The notes: a model not told the origin generated them from the letters alone. DNA of 64,000 nt from Coriaria nepalensis (GCA_027186245.1 CP114499.1:4035001-4099000), one strand, 5' to 3'. Numbered from the stretch's first letter, positions 36,231-49,311 are shown. Numbers and translations: made by a program.

Positions 36231-39200
36231 TGAATTTCTTGAGTTTTTTACTATGGTTCACGGGAAGAATTATAATAATAGAGAGGTCCTAGTTATAGAG
36301 GGGGTTGTCTCAATATTGATAGCTTGTTTCACACTTTCAAAACCCATTTAAGAGAAATACACAAATTGAGATAAGTATTTAACCGATTTAATAATCCGTA
36401 ACAAAAAACTTTTGACAATTTCAAATTAAAACCGTCACGAACTAGAAATATTCAAATGGTTACAACTTCAACTTTATTATTGAATTCACTACGAGCTAAT
36501 ATTGAAAACATCTACGAATTAAATCATGATATTTTGCTTGTAAAATCATTACAAAAGCTGTTACATTATAAAATCGTTATGAAATAATCCATTACACTTT
36601 AATTGTAAAAATTGTTATAATTATAAAACAATACAATAAAGTGTAGAACCGTTACAATCCGCGTTTCATGATAGTGCAATATAATTGAAGAACCCGTAAT
36701 ACATTAATTCAAATCATTATACATTAAATTGGAAAACAAAACAGTTTGCATATAATGAGATAAAGAATAATTAATACGTTTTGATTAGCCACAATAATAT
36801 CTTGCATATAATAAAATAAAGTAATATGTTAGCATCAACGTTCAAGTACTCCAATCTATATTATTATGTCATGAATTGTTTAAAGTCTGTTTTAAGATCC
36901 TTAGAAAATATAATAGTGCAAAATATACATCAATGAATTAAACGCATTATGGACCGCATTATGATCATTGGTTAGAGATAACTAAAGTGTTATCTATTAG
37001 TATTTAGTTAGATAACACTTTGGTATAACTAAAGTATGATTTAGATTTAATTAGAATTTAAATAATTAATAAGAAAATTATTAGGTTGACTAAAATAATT
37101 ATTAAATGGGATTTAATTATTATTAAATAAAAAAAAAAAAGGTTAAAGGGAAGGTCTGGTTGGATATTAAAGTGTTGATAGACCTAATTAGGTCTACATG
37201 AGTGACCCAAAATAAAAGTACAACTTTACCGAGTAAAGTTGAAATTCAATTTAGAAATAATGTCTTACTAATTTAAGTTCCAAAAATCATAAAGTTAAAT
37301 TAGAAAATAAAATATAATTAATTGGGTTTTGGCTTATGAAGCCTACCAGGTCACTTGTTTATATAAAAGAACAAGATGAAATCCTAGAGCTCCATTTTAT
37401 CCTTGTGTTGGCCATTAGATAGAGAAAGAGAGAGAGAGAGAGAGTCTTTCATCATCTTTTCTCTCTAAGCCATTCCCCTCCTCTTTGATGATTGATTACA
37501 TGTTTTGATAAATTAATCAAGAAATGATTAATGAATTGTCATTTGAGTGGATATTAATAGTGGCCGGATAATGGCTTCAAAATCCAATGGAGGAGTGGTG
37601 GCTGGCGGTGGCGGTGACGATGGTTGAATCCCCTTTAGGTGAAAATCCGTATGTATACCACTATTCTCTTCCCTCTTTTCAGTTTCATAAACTTGAGAGT
37701 GGATCTAAGTTTTTGAAACTAGTATTTTCTATGTGTACATGCATAGCCCATAGAGTAGTATCTAGTAGTTTGTGTCTTTAGTCTAGATGTCATGAGTCTG
37801 TTTTTTGAAAATGGATTTCGCCTGGTGATGTGAGAGCTCACTAACTTACAATTTCCATGTTGAAAATGAAGGCAGGATAGATCAAATCTAATAGAAACCT
37901 AAAACACAATATGTCACCAAATGGAAATATGCTTATTCAATTCCTAACTGATCAGATTTAGCAAAAACTCTAAATCATATTTTAACACCAAATAGGACTT
38001 GATTTCACCATGCACAAAAGATCAAAACAAGATGAATCCCTAAGTCACTATATCAGCTTAGGAATTCAAATTTGTAGAAGACAATAACTAGCTCTAGCAC
38101 AAAGAAACATATCTATGAGGAGCAATCGAAGAAGAAATCAGGAAATCCTCATTGTTATAAGATTATTAATTCCTCTCCACGAAACTCTAACAAATTTAGT
38201 AAGACACCAAGCTATACTTGGAAGGGGAACCTGTTGAACGTAATGATTCTCATGGCCAAGAGGAGAGAATGAAGCCTTAGCTCAAGAATGTTAAAGAAGT
38301 TTTAGTGGAAGCACTTATCTAAAACTCTGTAGATCTAAAAAAAAAAAAAAAAAAAAGAGAACAAAAAACAAATAATTGGCTAATTAATTGATATTTAAGA
38401 AAACGTTGAACGAGTAATGAGATAATAGGAATCATACTTTGATCGGATGGAATAGAATAAAAGTGTGTGTTTGTGCTTTAGATAACAGTTGAATTCTAAA
38501 GAAGACAATTAGAAGATGACATGGAATGGAACAGAATGAGGTTCTAAACTCACGTGTGGTTGGTTGCTTAGAAAACATCAGAAGGAGACACTATTCACTT
38601 TTATATCGATGTATAGAGTATTTACATTCTTTTTTTAATTATAGATTATTTAAATTTGACATAATTTTAATTAATATAATATATATTTTTATTTGAACTA
38701 ATCAAATTTTAATTTAATTCAACATATTTTTTAATTCTATTTTTCAAAATTAATTAAGTATTACTTTTGAATCAATTTTTTTATTATTATTATTAAAGAA
38801 GAAAGAAAATATATTAATATAAAAGGAAATAGAAAAATAATATTAAAATATAAAATGATAAATTTAAATAAGAAAACAATAAGGTTTTAAAAAAAATAAA
38901 TATATTTATTTATTTATTTATTTATTAAAATGACAAAGAATTAGGATTCCAAATAACTGCTTTCCTTTTGATGAGATAAATTAGTAGTGCATTTTATTAG
39001 GTAAAAACTATTTTGCAATGGAGTCCATAAATATTCTTGATTTGCAAAATCATATGATAAAGTGTTTGGGAATCTTTTATTTATTGTTGCATTTCCACTA
39101 CAATATTTATATTGCATTTCCACTACAATCTTTTCTAGTAATTTCATAGTCTGAAAAATTGAACACGCATGAAATTAAGAAAATTAAATATTCAATATAA

Positions 39201-40182
39201 AATTTGCTCATGTAAAGCTTCCTTTCATGATGTAATTTTGATTTCCTCTCATCGATTTTTGTATAAGAAAATTTTATATTCATGATATTTAAAACGCATT
39301 TGATGATAGAAAATTCAAGATATATTTTGATAAAATGATAGGCAGAAAAAGATTTTAATTTTAATTTTAATTTTAATTTTAATTTTTTTGCTTTTAAAAT
39401 TCATTAAAATGATATTAAAACTAATTAGAATTTATTAATATGTAATTAAAAATTGGGCTGAGGATGGATTTGGAAGAGGAGGAGATCATTTCCATGGAGG
39501 AAGTAGAAGAAAGGTGAGAGGCGAACATATTAAAAGGCTAAGATGCTTTTAACGGGTCGGATAGATAACATGGATCAAATAACGGAATAATGAAAATAAG
39601 TCTTTAAGTTTATAAAATATAATAATATATAGTAGGACGTACGTACGTTTAATTTTATAATATTGAGGGACTTAAATGTAATAAAATATAAATTTAGTGA
39701 AATAAACTCTAATTTACTCATTTTAATTATGTAGCATATACCATATCATATACATATAAGTTCATCCCTATCCTTATTACAAGAATAAGTTAAGGTCGAA
39801 TATCTCCTTCTTCTTGTATACATAATACATACAACATATCTTATGATTCAAGTCTCAATTGAGGAATAAAAAGTAAATAAAAAAAGAGAATTTTTTTTTT
39901 TTTTTTTTTATTTCGTAAAATTTTTGCGTCTGATTTTCAAACAATGTATAGTCATAATCCAACTTATCTGAATCTTCCCTCTTCCTCTTTATTTCTTCTC
40001 TCCATTTTGCGTGGATATCACTCTTTAAAGGATTTCACAGCTACAATGAAATCCTCCTCTACACTTTTCCACTTCTCTAACATTTTTCAGCACAAAACTC
40101 AAGCTCTCTTCTTCTTGCTCTTCTTGTTTGGATTCCACGATTGAATTCTCCTTTTCTTTTCTTTTTCCCGCCTCATCTGTAA
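36231..40182. other. Intergenic, no gene seen
   Basis: Mostly AT-rich. A short hairpin (AGATAACTAAAGTGTTATCT against a matching inverted arm) lies at about 36973-37030. A promoter-like TATATAAAA at 37360-37368 is followed by a GA-rich run and a 64-codon frame (37587-37781) that I do not recognise. An A-run lies at 38339-38357 and an (ATTTTA)n run near 39352-39386. The last 240 bases hold the leader of the PHR1-like gene, with a 66-codon upstream frame at 39944-40144. Confidence 0.5.
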
Positions 40183-42321
40183 ATGAATGATCACAACATC
40201 GATTTCCAGCAGCAAACCCAACCACAGAACTACGGATGGATCGATAACTGGAACATGGGAATTCACCAACCTGCCATTGGTGGATCTTCGAGCACTACAA
40301 TAAACCAGTTTGAATCGCTTGCTTCAGCTTTTTACGCCGCGGAAAGATGCATGGGTTTTCCTCAAAATTATCACTCTCCTTCTGAGAATCAATTTTCCCG
40401 GATTTATGCGGACAACTTTTCTCCTGAACCAAACGCTACCGATCAATTCACCTACACATTGCAATCAATGGTGAAGTCTGGAATCTCTGACAATCCTTAT
40501 CTGTACGATGAATTTTCCGGGAAGATCTGTAAAGTTACATCTAGTAGCAGTTTGCCTCAAAGTGGCCTTATTTCTCATGAAGACAAGTTGCTAGACGAAA
40601 TTCCTACATCATTTACGAGGGATTTCTCAATTCCATTTAAAGCAAATCAGGACAATACAGTACGGCTAGAATTTCCATTTAATCTTTTTTTTTTTTTTTT
40701 AATAAAAACTTGTCGAATTACGATTATTTATTACTTTTCTTTTGCAGGTTTGTTATGGTTCCTATAATTCTCCATTTGGGCAGCTAAGCTTCTCGTCAAA
40801 TCCGAAAAAGGTATCTACTAGGTATATTCCGGGAAGTGTTTCTGGTTCGTCTAATTCTTCTGATAACTATTCGTCAAGTGGGGCTGCGCTTTCGAGCAAA
40901 ACGAGAATAAGATGGACTCAAGATCTTCATGGGAAATTTGTTAGCTGTGTTAATGGCCTTGGCGGTGCTGAAAGTACGTAATTTGTTATCATTTCTGTTT
41001 TTTGTCTTGTTTTGTCTTTCTGTTTCCGTTTTAGTTTCTTCCTTTTCGGTCATTAGTGAAGAGAAAAATATATCTGATATTTTGGATGCTTTTCTGGTTT
41101 AAAGAGGCAACGCCAAAGGCGATTTTGAAACTTATGGATACCCACGGACTGACCATCTTTCATGTTAAAAGTCATTTGCAGGTAGAGGATTCTTTAATGT
41201 TACTTTTAAAGATAATTTCTATATAGAGTTTGGTAATACGATTTGGTGTTTTACATTCGTTCTGTCGTGCAGAAGTATCGAAATGCTAAGTACGTGCTGG
41301 ACTTTGCAGAGGGTTTGTTAATCCTCCTTCTACTTGCGTATCATTATTTGGTTTCATTGTTATTAATTTGAACAAGTATACCCTTAACATTGTATTCTAG
41401 AATACACTAGTTACAAATTGAAATAGATCAATGCATACGATTGATTGATTAGAAACATATTGCCTTCTAACCATATGTGATTCCGCCTTAGTATTTATCT
41501 GATTTGAGCCGAATGAAGAACCAAAATTTAATCTTAGTGATCGTCATTGTGTTTCTAGTACCAGACAGAAACATTGGATGGAGTTCATATGGGAGATAGA
41601 AACTATGCTGGGACATAAGAAAAATCTTTTATATCCCACAAGGGACCCACAAAGTTCATATAGTCTTCTAGATCTCTAATTATCCTGATCACAGCATTTT
41701 CCTCCATGAAATCAAGCATTCCTTGTTGATAAAATCACAAAACTAACTTATTTACCTTGTACCTCATTTGGCCTCAAACTGAAATCGATTACATTTTTTG
41801 GCTATTGCAGGAAGGTATGAGAAAAGATCCGGTTTGAACGACGTACCCCAACTTGACACCAAAAAGTAAGTTCCTCCAAGAATATTCATATACCCTAAAT
41901 TGTATATTTCTAAAAGCAATTTTAAGATACATGTTTTCTTAGTAGTGGCTTGCAAATCAGAGAGGCCCTTCAACTCCAACTAGACGTTCAGAGGCGTCTT
42001 CATGAGCAACTAGAGGTGACTGATTGACTTGTGACCTTAATAAACAACTTAATTCACCACATTGCTGTTTGCTAAATACTAAAATTTTCTTCTATGTGGG
42101 GCCAGACGCAGAGAAAACTGCAGTTGCAGATTGAAGAACAAGGGAGGCAACTGAAACTGATGTTCGATCAGCAACAGAAGACAAACAAGTGTCTTTTCAC
42201 TACTCATGATCTAGACTCGGACTCACCCGAGCCGGATAGTTTATCAAATTGTCTGGGAGACACTCCCGTTTTAATCGCAGATGCAACCGGAAATACCCAG
42301 TTGCCGTTGAAAATAAGTTAG
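40183..42321 (+). CDS. PHR1-like MYB-CC transcription factor
   Basis: Seven exons: 40183-40659, 40748-40973, 41105-41181, 41273-41312, 41811-41865, 41943-42015, 42106-42321; all introns GT-AG; 387 residues. The GARP-type MYB domain (residues 212-267) carries R-I-R-W-T-Q-D-L-H, G-L-G-G-A-E-K-A-T-P-K, L-M-D-T-H-G-L-T-I and V-K-S-H-L-Q-K-Y-R. The coiled-coil domain (about 295-340) has the family's L-H-E-Q-L-E motif at 311-316 and Q-L-Q-I-E-E-Q-G-R. Together they define the MYB-CC (PHR1/PHL) family, nuclear regulators that in characterised members bind the P1BS element in phosphate-starvation responses. N-terminal residues 1-205 are Ser/Asn/Gln-rich and variable in the family. Which PHL clade is not determined. 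The D-T-H-G stretch is a departure from the common K/G-V-(E/Q)-G. Confidence 0.92.
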
Positions 42322-42934
42322 CTTTCAAGCTACATCAAAGAGGAAATCTATCAATTTCCACAATCCCCCCTTTTTTCTTTTTTTGGTTTCACAAATATAT
42401 GTCAGTGACAGTTATGAGAGTCCAAATGTGAAAGCTCACTACTCCCTCCATAATAGGAGATGAAGATACAGAAGAATCTGCTGTTTGGATAGAGTCCAAA
42501 AAAGTTACGTAGATAAGAAATATAGAAAGTTGAAATTAATTGATGCAATATATGTTGTAATGAATCAGAAAGTGATGAGAAACAAACGTGTGGTTGTGTT
42601 TTTATCATTTGTGTTCTCATTTCTCTTCTAGTTTATAACTTCTCCGGCCCCTTAACTGACTTAACTGTCTCCATCTTATTAGTTATTTCCATCTAATCAT
42701 AATTAATTAATTATACTTTTAAAATAAAAATAAAAAGAAAAAGATTAATTGAAAGAGATATATATTTTTTGGGGTTTAAAATAATTATTGGCATTTTATT
42801 TATTTTTGTGAGAAAAAACAGTATGAATTATTAACATGAACACCGTTTCTGTGTTTCAGAACCAAACATGTTAATTACAGAACAGGGAGAAGAGATAAGG
42901 GAGGGATAGTGAAAGTGAAAGTGAAAGAGAAAGA
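42322..42934. other. Intergenic between PHL and UBA2-like genes
   Basis: 3' flank of the MYB-CC gene and promoter of the next gene in the same orientation. A GTGAAA/GAGAAA purine repeat at about 42909-42933 directly precedes the UBA2-like start codon. No further gene. Confidence 0.6.
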
Positions 42935-45489
42935 ATGGAGGACTTGAAGAAGAGGAAGCTGAACGAGTATGGCGCCGATGGTGATACTTTATCAGAGGAG
43001 CAGTTACGTCCTCTCCTGGATCCTCTTCCTAAACCTCAGCTCGTAGATCTCCTTGCCAGACTGTATGTTTCTTCTTTATCTTCTTCTTCTTCTATCTCGA
43101 CTTCTCAGAACTTCACTCGCCTTTTCCTCTTCTTTTTTTTTTTTTTTTTTTTTCTTTCCTCTCCTTTTAGTTTCTGGTCTTTTACGAGTTTTATCGTGTG
43201 ATTTCAATAGGATTTCTTCCGCTTTCATCGACTAGTGATTGATTCTTTTTCCGTTTGTTTCCCCGGAAAACCAATGCGTATGAATCTGAAACTTTGCTAA
43301 TTTTAGGTATTGTGCCCCCCTTTAGCTCGAGATTAAGATAGGCGTTTTAAATTTTCTGATTTTAGGTAAAATGATTACAGTGACATAGACAATTCAATAT
43401 TGGTCAGTGAAAAAGTTCTTACTTTAGATGAGCAATTTGTTGAATGTAGTTCACCTCCAAACATGACCAATTTTAGGACTTTGAAGCAACCTTCAATCTG
43501 CAAGGGCATCTATACAAAAAATTTCGATTCACAAATTGTGTGTTGAGTGATTGACCAAGTGCATGTGTGTTTGTTTGCATGTCAACGCATAAAAAGTGGG
43601 TCCCAGTATCCTTCCATTGCAGAAGAAATAAAAAGTGTTGCCAGCTTGGATCCTGTGCACCGAAAGCTTTTTGTTCGCGGCCTGGCTTGGAACACCGGTT
43701 CAGAAACCTTGTGTGCTGTGAGTGTTGTTTGCATGTGTTTATGGATGTGTTATGCTTGTGATTGCCTCATATCATATCCTTTTGCTAAACATGGATACTT
43801 TCAAATCAAAGATAACCCCCCTTTTTTCCCCCATTTAGCCATCTCTTTTAAATAGCAGACACCTCAAGCCCGTTTTCCATGCAGGCATATAGTGAGCATG
43901 GTGAAATCGAAGAAGGGGCTGTGATCTATGACAAAGTGACGGGTAAATCTCGTGGATATGGTTTTATAACTTATAAGCATATGGAGTCAACACAGCGAGC
44001 CTTGAAAGCACCTAGTAAATTAATTGATGTAAGTAGTTCCTATTTTTTGTATGGGGCAATTTGCTGAGTGTGGTGTTTCTTTCTTTTCACTTATCAGGAA
44101 AGTAAAATAATTCTGCAACTATTCTTCCTTTCTCTCTCTGGTTCTTCTTCCCACCCTTTCCCAGGGCCGAATGGCTGTTTGCAATTTGGCTTGTGAGGGT
44201 CTAAGTGGAGCAAGTACTACACCAGATTTAGCACAGAGGAAGCTCTTCATTGGAGGCTTGGCACCTGATATTTCAAGTGAGATGTTACTCAATTTTTTCA
44301 GAAGGCATGGAGATATAGAAGAAGGTTCAGTTGCATATGACAAGGATACAAATGAATCACGGTATAGGAGTACTCATGCACCTTTCTTTTTGTGATTAAT
44401 TTCTGCTATACAATTTCCTTTCTTTACTTGTGTTTTTATTTATTTATTGTGATTTCATGTAGAGGGTTTGGCTTTGTTACATATAAGACAGCCGAGGCTG
44501 CAAAGAGAGCGATGGATGATCCAGAGAAGACCCTCTCGGTAAGTGATTCATAATTGACCCTCATCTCACCATATGATATTCAGTATGCTATTTCTTCCTC
44601 TATTTCATTATCCATCATATAACTCAATAATTTCCACAAGCACAAATCCCGCTTTTATAGGCCAAAAATTCTTTCACAAAATAATCCATCTTTTTCAGGT
44701 TATTGGTTTTGTAATGATAAGTATAGGGTTTTGTCACCTCACCAACTATCTCTCCATTAGGTGGTATTTTATTGGCCCAAGAACTTATTTGTTGAGGAGA
44801 AACTAATCCAATTCAGAGTTGTTGATGTTTATACCGATTGATCATAGAAGAAATTTTCTGATTAATTCTAATTAAGATTTCTTCCTATTAATCTGGAAGT
44901 TCTTCTATGATACAAGGAAATGATTTAGTTCCAAAGCCAAAGATCGTAGATCTCGAACGGGCAATCGAAAAGATTTTGGAGCATCCTCGGGTTTAAAACT
45001 AGTCATATTATATTTTTCATGAATGTGATATCTATCTAGTGTGATAGTATGAAATAGTCATATTATATGTTCATGAATGAGATATCTATCTAGGGTGATG
45101 CATGAAATAGTTATATTATATTTTCAAACAAGATATTGCCTGACATGCTGTTCCATTGACAGGGAAGGAATATCGTAGTAAAGCACGCTGATTCCCACAG
45201 GGGCAAAACACAAGCACAACTACCCGCAGCTTGTTCTCCTTTGACCTTTCCCGTGGGGGCTGGATATCCTCAACCCGGAACATCCCACGGGCCCACAACG
45301 CCTATGGGATATGCTTCTTACCCTCCTCAAGCCGTAGGGTCCTACCCAACTTCGTATCCAAGCCCTCCAACATTACACAACCCATATGCAAGTCAGCCTC
45401 AGATGTCATCATCATACCCTCCAATCACTACAAAGAACACACCTGTTGGAATGGGAGGAGGGTATCCTTATTACAAACAACAGAATTAA
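42935..45489 (+). CDS. UBP1-associated protein 2-like, two RRMs
   Basis: Six exons: 42935-43062, 43597-43717, 43885-44028, 44165-44361, 44463-44538, 45163-45489; all introns GT-AG; 330 residues. The N-terminus is basic (M-E-D-L-K-K-R-K-L), followed by a helical [12 protein letters not shown] segment. RRM1 (about 66-138) has RNP2 K-L-F-V-R-G and RNP1 [11 protein letters not shown]2 (157-232) has RNP2 K-L-F-I-G-G and RNP1 R-G-F-G-F-V-T-Y. The C-terminal tail is Gly/Pro/Tyr/Ser-rich and ends Y-Y-K-Q-Q-N. The order and the I-D-G-R-x-x-V-C-N-L-A linker match the plant UBA2 group of nuclear RNA-binding proteins linked to mRNA turnover and stress. All aromatic RNP residues are present, so RNA binding is expected. 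Intron 5 (624 bp) contains repeats. Confidence 0.92.
44840..44913. repeat. Inverted repeat in UBA2-like intron 5
   Basis: Arms of about 27 bases (44840-44866 and 44887-44913) pair with few mismatches around a 20-base loop. It could be a small MITE relic. Confidence 0.6.
45001..45126. repeat. 54-bp tandem repeat in UBA2-like intron 5
   Basis: Two copies of a unit starting AGTCATATTATAT and ending ATGAAAT (45001-45054, 45055-45108), followed by a third partial copy up to about 45126, 37 bases before the splice acceptor. Confidence 0.75.
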
Positions 45490-45939
45490 CTACTAGTCAA
45501 TTTTATTTTTTCTATTGCATTTGTCTGTTCTATATTTTTCATTTTTATGGCATGATGTTGGAAAAAATTACTGCTAATAACTTCTGTTAATTTAGAACTT
45601 TTGTTAGTCGTTAATCGATTAACGAAATCAACTAAAGACTGCTCTAATGTCAGCCCACTCTGAGTGGACCTGCACAAAGATTCGATTTCGGGACAATGCT
45701 GCTGCCTGCTCCTTCAACACATTCTGGATATCCTTCGCTTCAAATCAGTCTGCTCTTCTTAGTCTTGAGCTGCAAACTCTTTCATCTCGTCACAATCTTT
45801 AGAACCCGGAATTTCAAGGTTTGTCACTCTTTCCTGCAGGCTATCTTCATAAAGTAGAACAAACATCCTTCCATTGCAGAGAAAAGGGTTTACAAGGAGA
45901 GTTTATTCATAGACTTCGCTAATTAATCCTGATGTTTAC
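45490..45939. other. 3' flank of UBA2-like gene
   Basis: 3' UTR and spacer. No independent gene recognised. Confidence 0.5.
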
Positions 45940-47307
45940 TTCCATGCACGAGAGAGATCCGGTGGTATTCATAAACTATCAAAAAAGGCATGAACTTCCC
46001 TCACTACGCTTGGTGGTGTTCATTTTCAGCAAAAAAAAGTACCACAATTATACACTGGTGTCCATGAAGCGCGAATATTGATAAGTTATTGGAGCCGGTC
46101 ATTATTTTCCAACCCATTTTCCATCATCAATGTCTTCTACTTCTTATCAAAATCTACTTTCTTCTATGTCGGAAAAATACATTTTTTCATCTCACTCTTG
46201 AATTTTGACTTTTTATAGCATACTTGTGATAGCTTCTCAACAAATTTCTTAATATGCCAAATACAAAAACAGTAATGAGTGTTCGGAAAAATTTTAGCAA
46301 TTGCAGCCTTTATTTTGGGGTTTTGGTCAATGATGATTGAAACTGGAGCACGACCTCCCATAACTTAAGTCATGTCTCAAACAACTGTCAAAATATAACT
46401 TCACTCTAGTAAAAACTACACATTCAAATTATACTAATTACATATGATGATTTACTTTGTAAATGGTGCAAAAGTCGTATTGTATTTGTTTGTTTGATAT
46501 GTTGTATCAAAGGAGACTACATCCCCAAAGTATTGATATGACATACGAAATCGAGAATCCACCTAGAAGAAATTTGTAGTCTTACCACTTTCATTACATA
46601 AAAAAAAATTAGAGATTTTCTGCTTACTTTCTTTGAAAGTGAGTACGGAACCTGCGTCTCCACCGTCTAACTCTTTATGTATTATATTTCTCAAGTGGTT
46701 ATAACAATCCCTATTACCAAAGCCAATTACTTGCCACCAAATATTGACGAAACTTTCATGATTTCCAAGTTCTCTCTTTGAAATGCTTCACTCAAATCCT
46801 TCACAGCTTTTAGCACTTGTCGTTTTGATTTCATTTTCATTTTCATTATTTTACTTGGGCTAACAAATTTATGATTACGAGTGTCCCTAAATATTTTAAC
46901 TTTTCATTTTTCACTCCATTTATCATACGTAGCCCCCCGCATATAAGCTTTACAATCACACTTAATTGTAGAGCACCTTCTAGATTTCTTTCAACCTCTT
47001 TAATTAGCATTAATTTCATCCATAATAGTCTTCTCTAAAACATCATCTTCTTTAGTCATGCCAACATATTTACTTGATGTGAGCAACTCAATATTTTGCT
47101 AGTAACATCGTTTAATCGTCTTGTCTTTGCCGTACTTCGGATACGAATGCAAAAACCCTTTTTCCGACCATAATCTTCGTAATATGTTTTTGTCTCTTCC
47201 ATCGTCTCAAAAACCATTCCCATACATGGTGTCTTTAATTCTTCTAAATCTTTACTCGGACTTGCAAAATTACATCCATCATTTTGTTCTTGGAAATCAT
47301 CCATCAC
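45940..47307 (-). pseudogene. FAR1-related (FRS) pseudogene
   Basis: Minus strand. At 47307-47059 is the FAR1 DNA-binding domain (P-C-M-G-M-V-F-E-T-M-E-E, Y-Y-E-D-Y-G-R-K-K-G-F). At 46361-46164 is the MULE-derived core (I-I-I-D-Q-N-P-K-I-K-A-A-I, then C-F-C-I-W-H-I-K-K-F). Down to about 45950 is the following segment (V-Y-N-C-G-T-F-F, then F-F-D-S) in more than one frame. The family comprises transposase-derived transcription factors of far-red light signalling (FHY3/FAR1). Frame breaks separate the domains and the SWIM finger is absent, so it is not functional. It could equally be an old MULE of the FAR1-like type. Confidence 0.75.
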
Positions 47308-47439
47308 CTGTAAAATTCAAGTTAATAAAATTATAATTATAATTAACAAATGATGAACAAAATAACAAATGATGTCCAACTTCATTGATGTGGAAGCAAA
47401 GATGACTTGCTAAATTTAAAATCTGCTTTCTATTATTAG

Positions 47440-47880
47440 GGAAGCTTTGAGAATCTGGAAAAGATAAGAAGTGTTGGAGTAAAGGTTAGTTCCATTACAG
47501 ATTTATCAGTCTCTATACATGCTTGAATTATACTAAATAATTATGATTCTGATCTGCTTATATATTCAGTACCCTCAATTGTGCAAAGAGTTTGTGATAG
47601 ATTCGTGGCAGATTTATTATGCTAGAGCGAAAGGTGCAGGTGCAATTCCTCTACTTGCTGCTGTATTGCCTAATCTCGACATCCAATACATGACCAAGAT
47701 CTGCAAGATAGTCGGTTTGACAGCCCTTGTAGAGGTATAGTACCTTATAGGATTTGACTTTAGTGATTAGGATTTTATACAACTTTATGCTCTGTACAAA
47801 TATGAAAAATTTAAATACTTGGTCTGACCCGACATGTTCTATCATCAGGTACATGATGAAATGAAGAAAACGACTTCTCC
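47440..47880 (+). pseudogene. Indole-3-glycerol-phosphate synthase fragment
   Basis: Three exon-like blocks with proper splice sites: 47440-47484 (G-S-F-E-N-L-E-K-I-R), 47570-47734 (L-C-K-E-F-V-I-D-S-W-Q-I-Y-Y-A-R-A-K-G-A, then A-A-V-L-P-N-L-D and L-T-A-L-V-E), and from 47849 (V-H-D-E). They match the central barrel strands of plastid IGPS, the tryptophan-pathway enzyme (TrpC) that closes the indole ring, including the catalytic Lys region C-K-E-F and the Glu of L-V-E-V-H-D. Similarity ends after V-H-D-E. The frame then runs on as an unrelated Lys/Arg/Glu-rich tail to 48055. The N-terminal half, transit peptide and the rest of the barrel are missing. Confidence 0.8.
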
Positions 47881-48500
47881 ATTACAAGGGAAAAATAAAA
47901 TCCTTGAGGAAAAAAAACCAATTACAAGGGAGTTAAGTGAATGCACCTGTCAATCCTGGAGAAGAAGAACACCAAACAGTCGTAGAGAAGATAAAGCCAG
48001 AGCATGGAGGGGAAGAAGAGACCAAGCAGTCAGTCATAGAGAAGAGCAATGCTAGAGCATGGAGGGGAAGGAGAGAGGGGTTTTTTTTTTTTTTTTTTTC
48101 CCCATAATTGAGATGGGTTAAATTAAAATTGACCATTGGATTGATTTCTAATCTAATGGCTAAAAAATTGTATAAAAAAGGGTGTAAAAGATAGTGTCTA
48201 CGAACCTATTAAAATTATCTAAGTATTTTAAATATCAATTGATTTGATAATATATCATGAGATCACTAAATTAAAATATTTTTGCCAATAATAACAGTAA
48301 TAATGGGTCAATTCTAAAATAAGGTAATTATTTATATATATATATATTTTCTTATATTCGGAATAAATAATGGTCGGATCAATTAAATTTGATTCGATCA
48401 GATGACAGTTGAATCGGTAATTATTCATCTTCACCGAAGATGAGCTGGGAAGATTAATTGACCATCACCCAGATTTTCTATTTGATTTATTCAATGTTTC
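47881..48500. other. Spacer after the IGPS fragment
   Basis: Contains two copies of an AGAGCATGGAGGGGAAG phrase (about 47999 and 48054), a T-run at about 48080-48099 and AT-rich DNA. No gene seen. Confidence 0.5.
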
Positions 48501-48539
48501 TACAGTTTCCTTAACTCCAAGTTGGAAAGTTTCTTTTGA

Positions 48540-49311
48540 ATTTGAAGAACACCTTTGTCTTCTTGAATGAAATCGATATGAACAGTCCGGAAATTGGAAG
48601 ATGGTTAGGTCTCATTCGGTAGAGCTCGGATCATCCTTTCTGAAAAAGACTAACAGTTTATTGTGTTCCTTAAATGTGGGGAAGAAGCAGCTTTGTAAAA
48701 TGATTTTATAGAGTCTGGAAATAATCAGGAATTGGCGTCTAGGAACAAGAGTTAAGCGTCTACCAAAATCCGAAGAAGACCTAAGATCACAAGCCATGGA
48801 AGTTGAGTTTTTGTTAAGATTAGGGATGGAAGAAAACTCAGCCAAAATGAAGAAAGCACTTCAGGTGTTTGCAGGCAGGGGAGGAGAGTTGCAAGAAAGA
48901 TATGATATGATTGTGAAAGTGGGTTTGGATGAGAAGGAAGTTTGCAAAATGGTGGAGGTTTCTCTGCATATTTTGAACCAGACGAAGGATGTAATAGAAA
49001 TGATGCTTGATTACTTAGTAAATGATTTGAGTTGTCCCATTTCAACATTGACCACATTCCCATCATCTCTCTCTTACACAAAACAGAGGGTTAAGCTTAG
49101 ACTTGATATATATAAATGGCTTCAAGGTAAAAGAGCTGCTGAGCCGGGTTTGGCTTTGAGCACCATTGTTGCTTGCTCTGAAAAAACGTTTTTAAGGCAA
49201 TATGTGAATAAGCATCTAGTGGGCCCCAAGTTTGGCAGGATTTGCAGAATAGAAATCATTCTGAATAAGACGGAGCTATGGCATTTCATCTATCCAGGCT
49301 ATGGCTTTTGA
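48540..49311 (+). pseudogene. mTERF remnant
   Basis: The plus strand reads I-D-M-N-S-P-E-I-G-R-W-L-G-L-I-R, a TAG stop at 48620-48622, another break near 48710, and then an open frame that includes the 171 codons from ATG 48796 to TGA 49311. The latter holds E-V-E-F-L-L-R-L-G, E-L-Q-E-R-Y-D, P-I-S-T-L-T-T-F-P, L-S-Y-T-K-Q-R-V-K-L-R and H-L-V-G-P-K, typical of C-terminal mTERF repeats. mTERF proteins act in organelle transcription and RNA handling. The N-terminal part with its transit peptide is missing. The open C-terminal piece might still be expressed, but a functional protein is unlikely. Confidence 0.75.
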
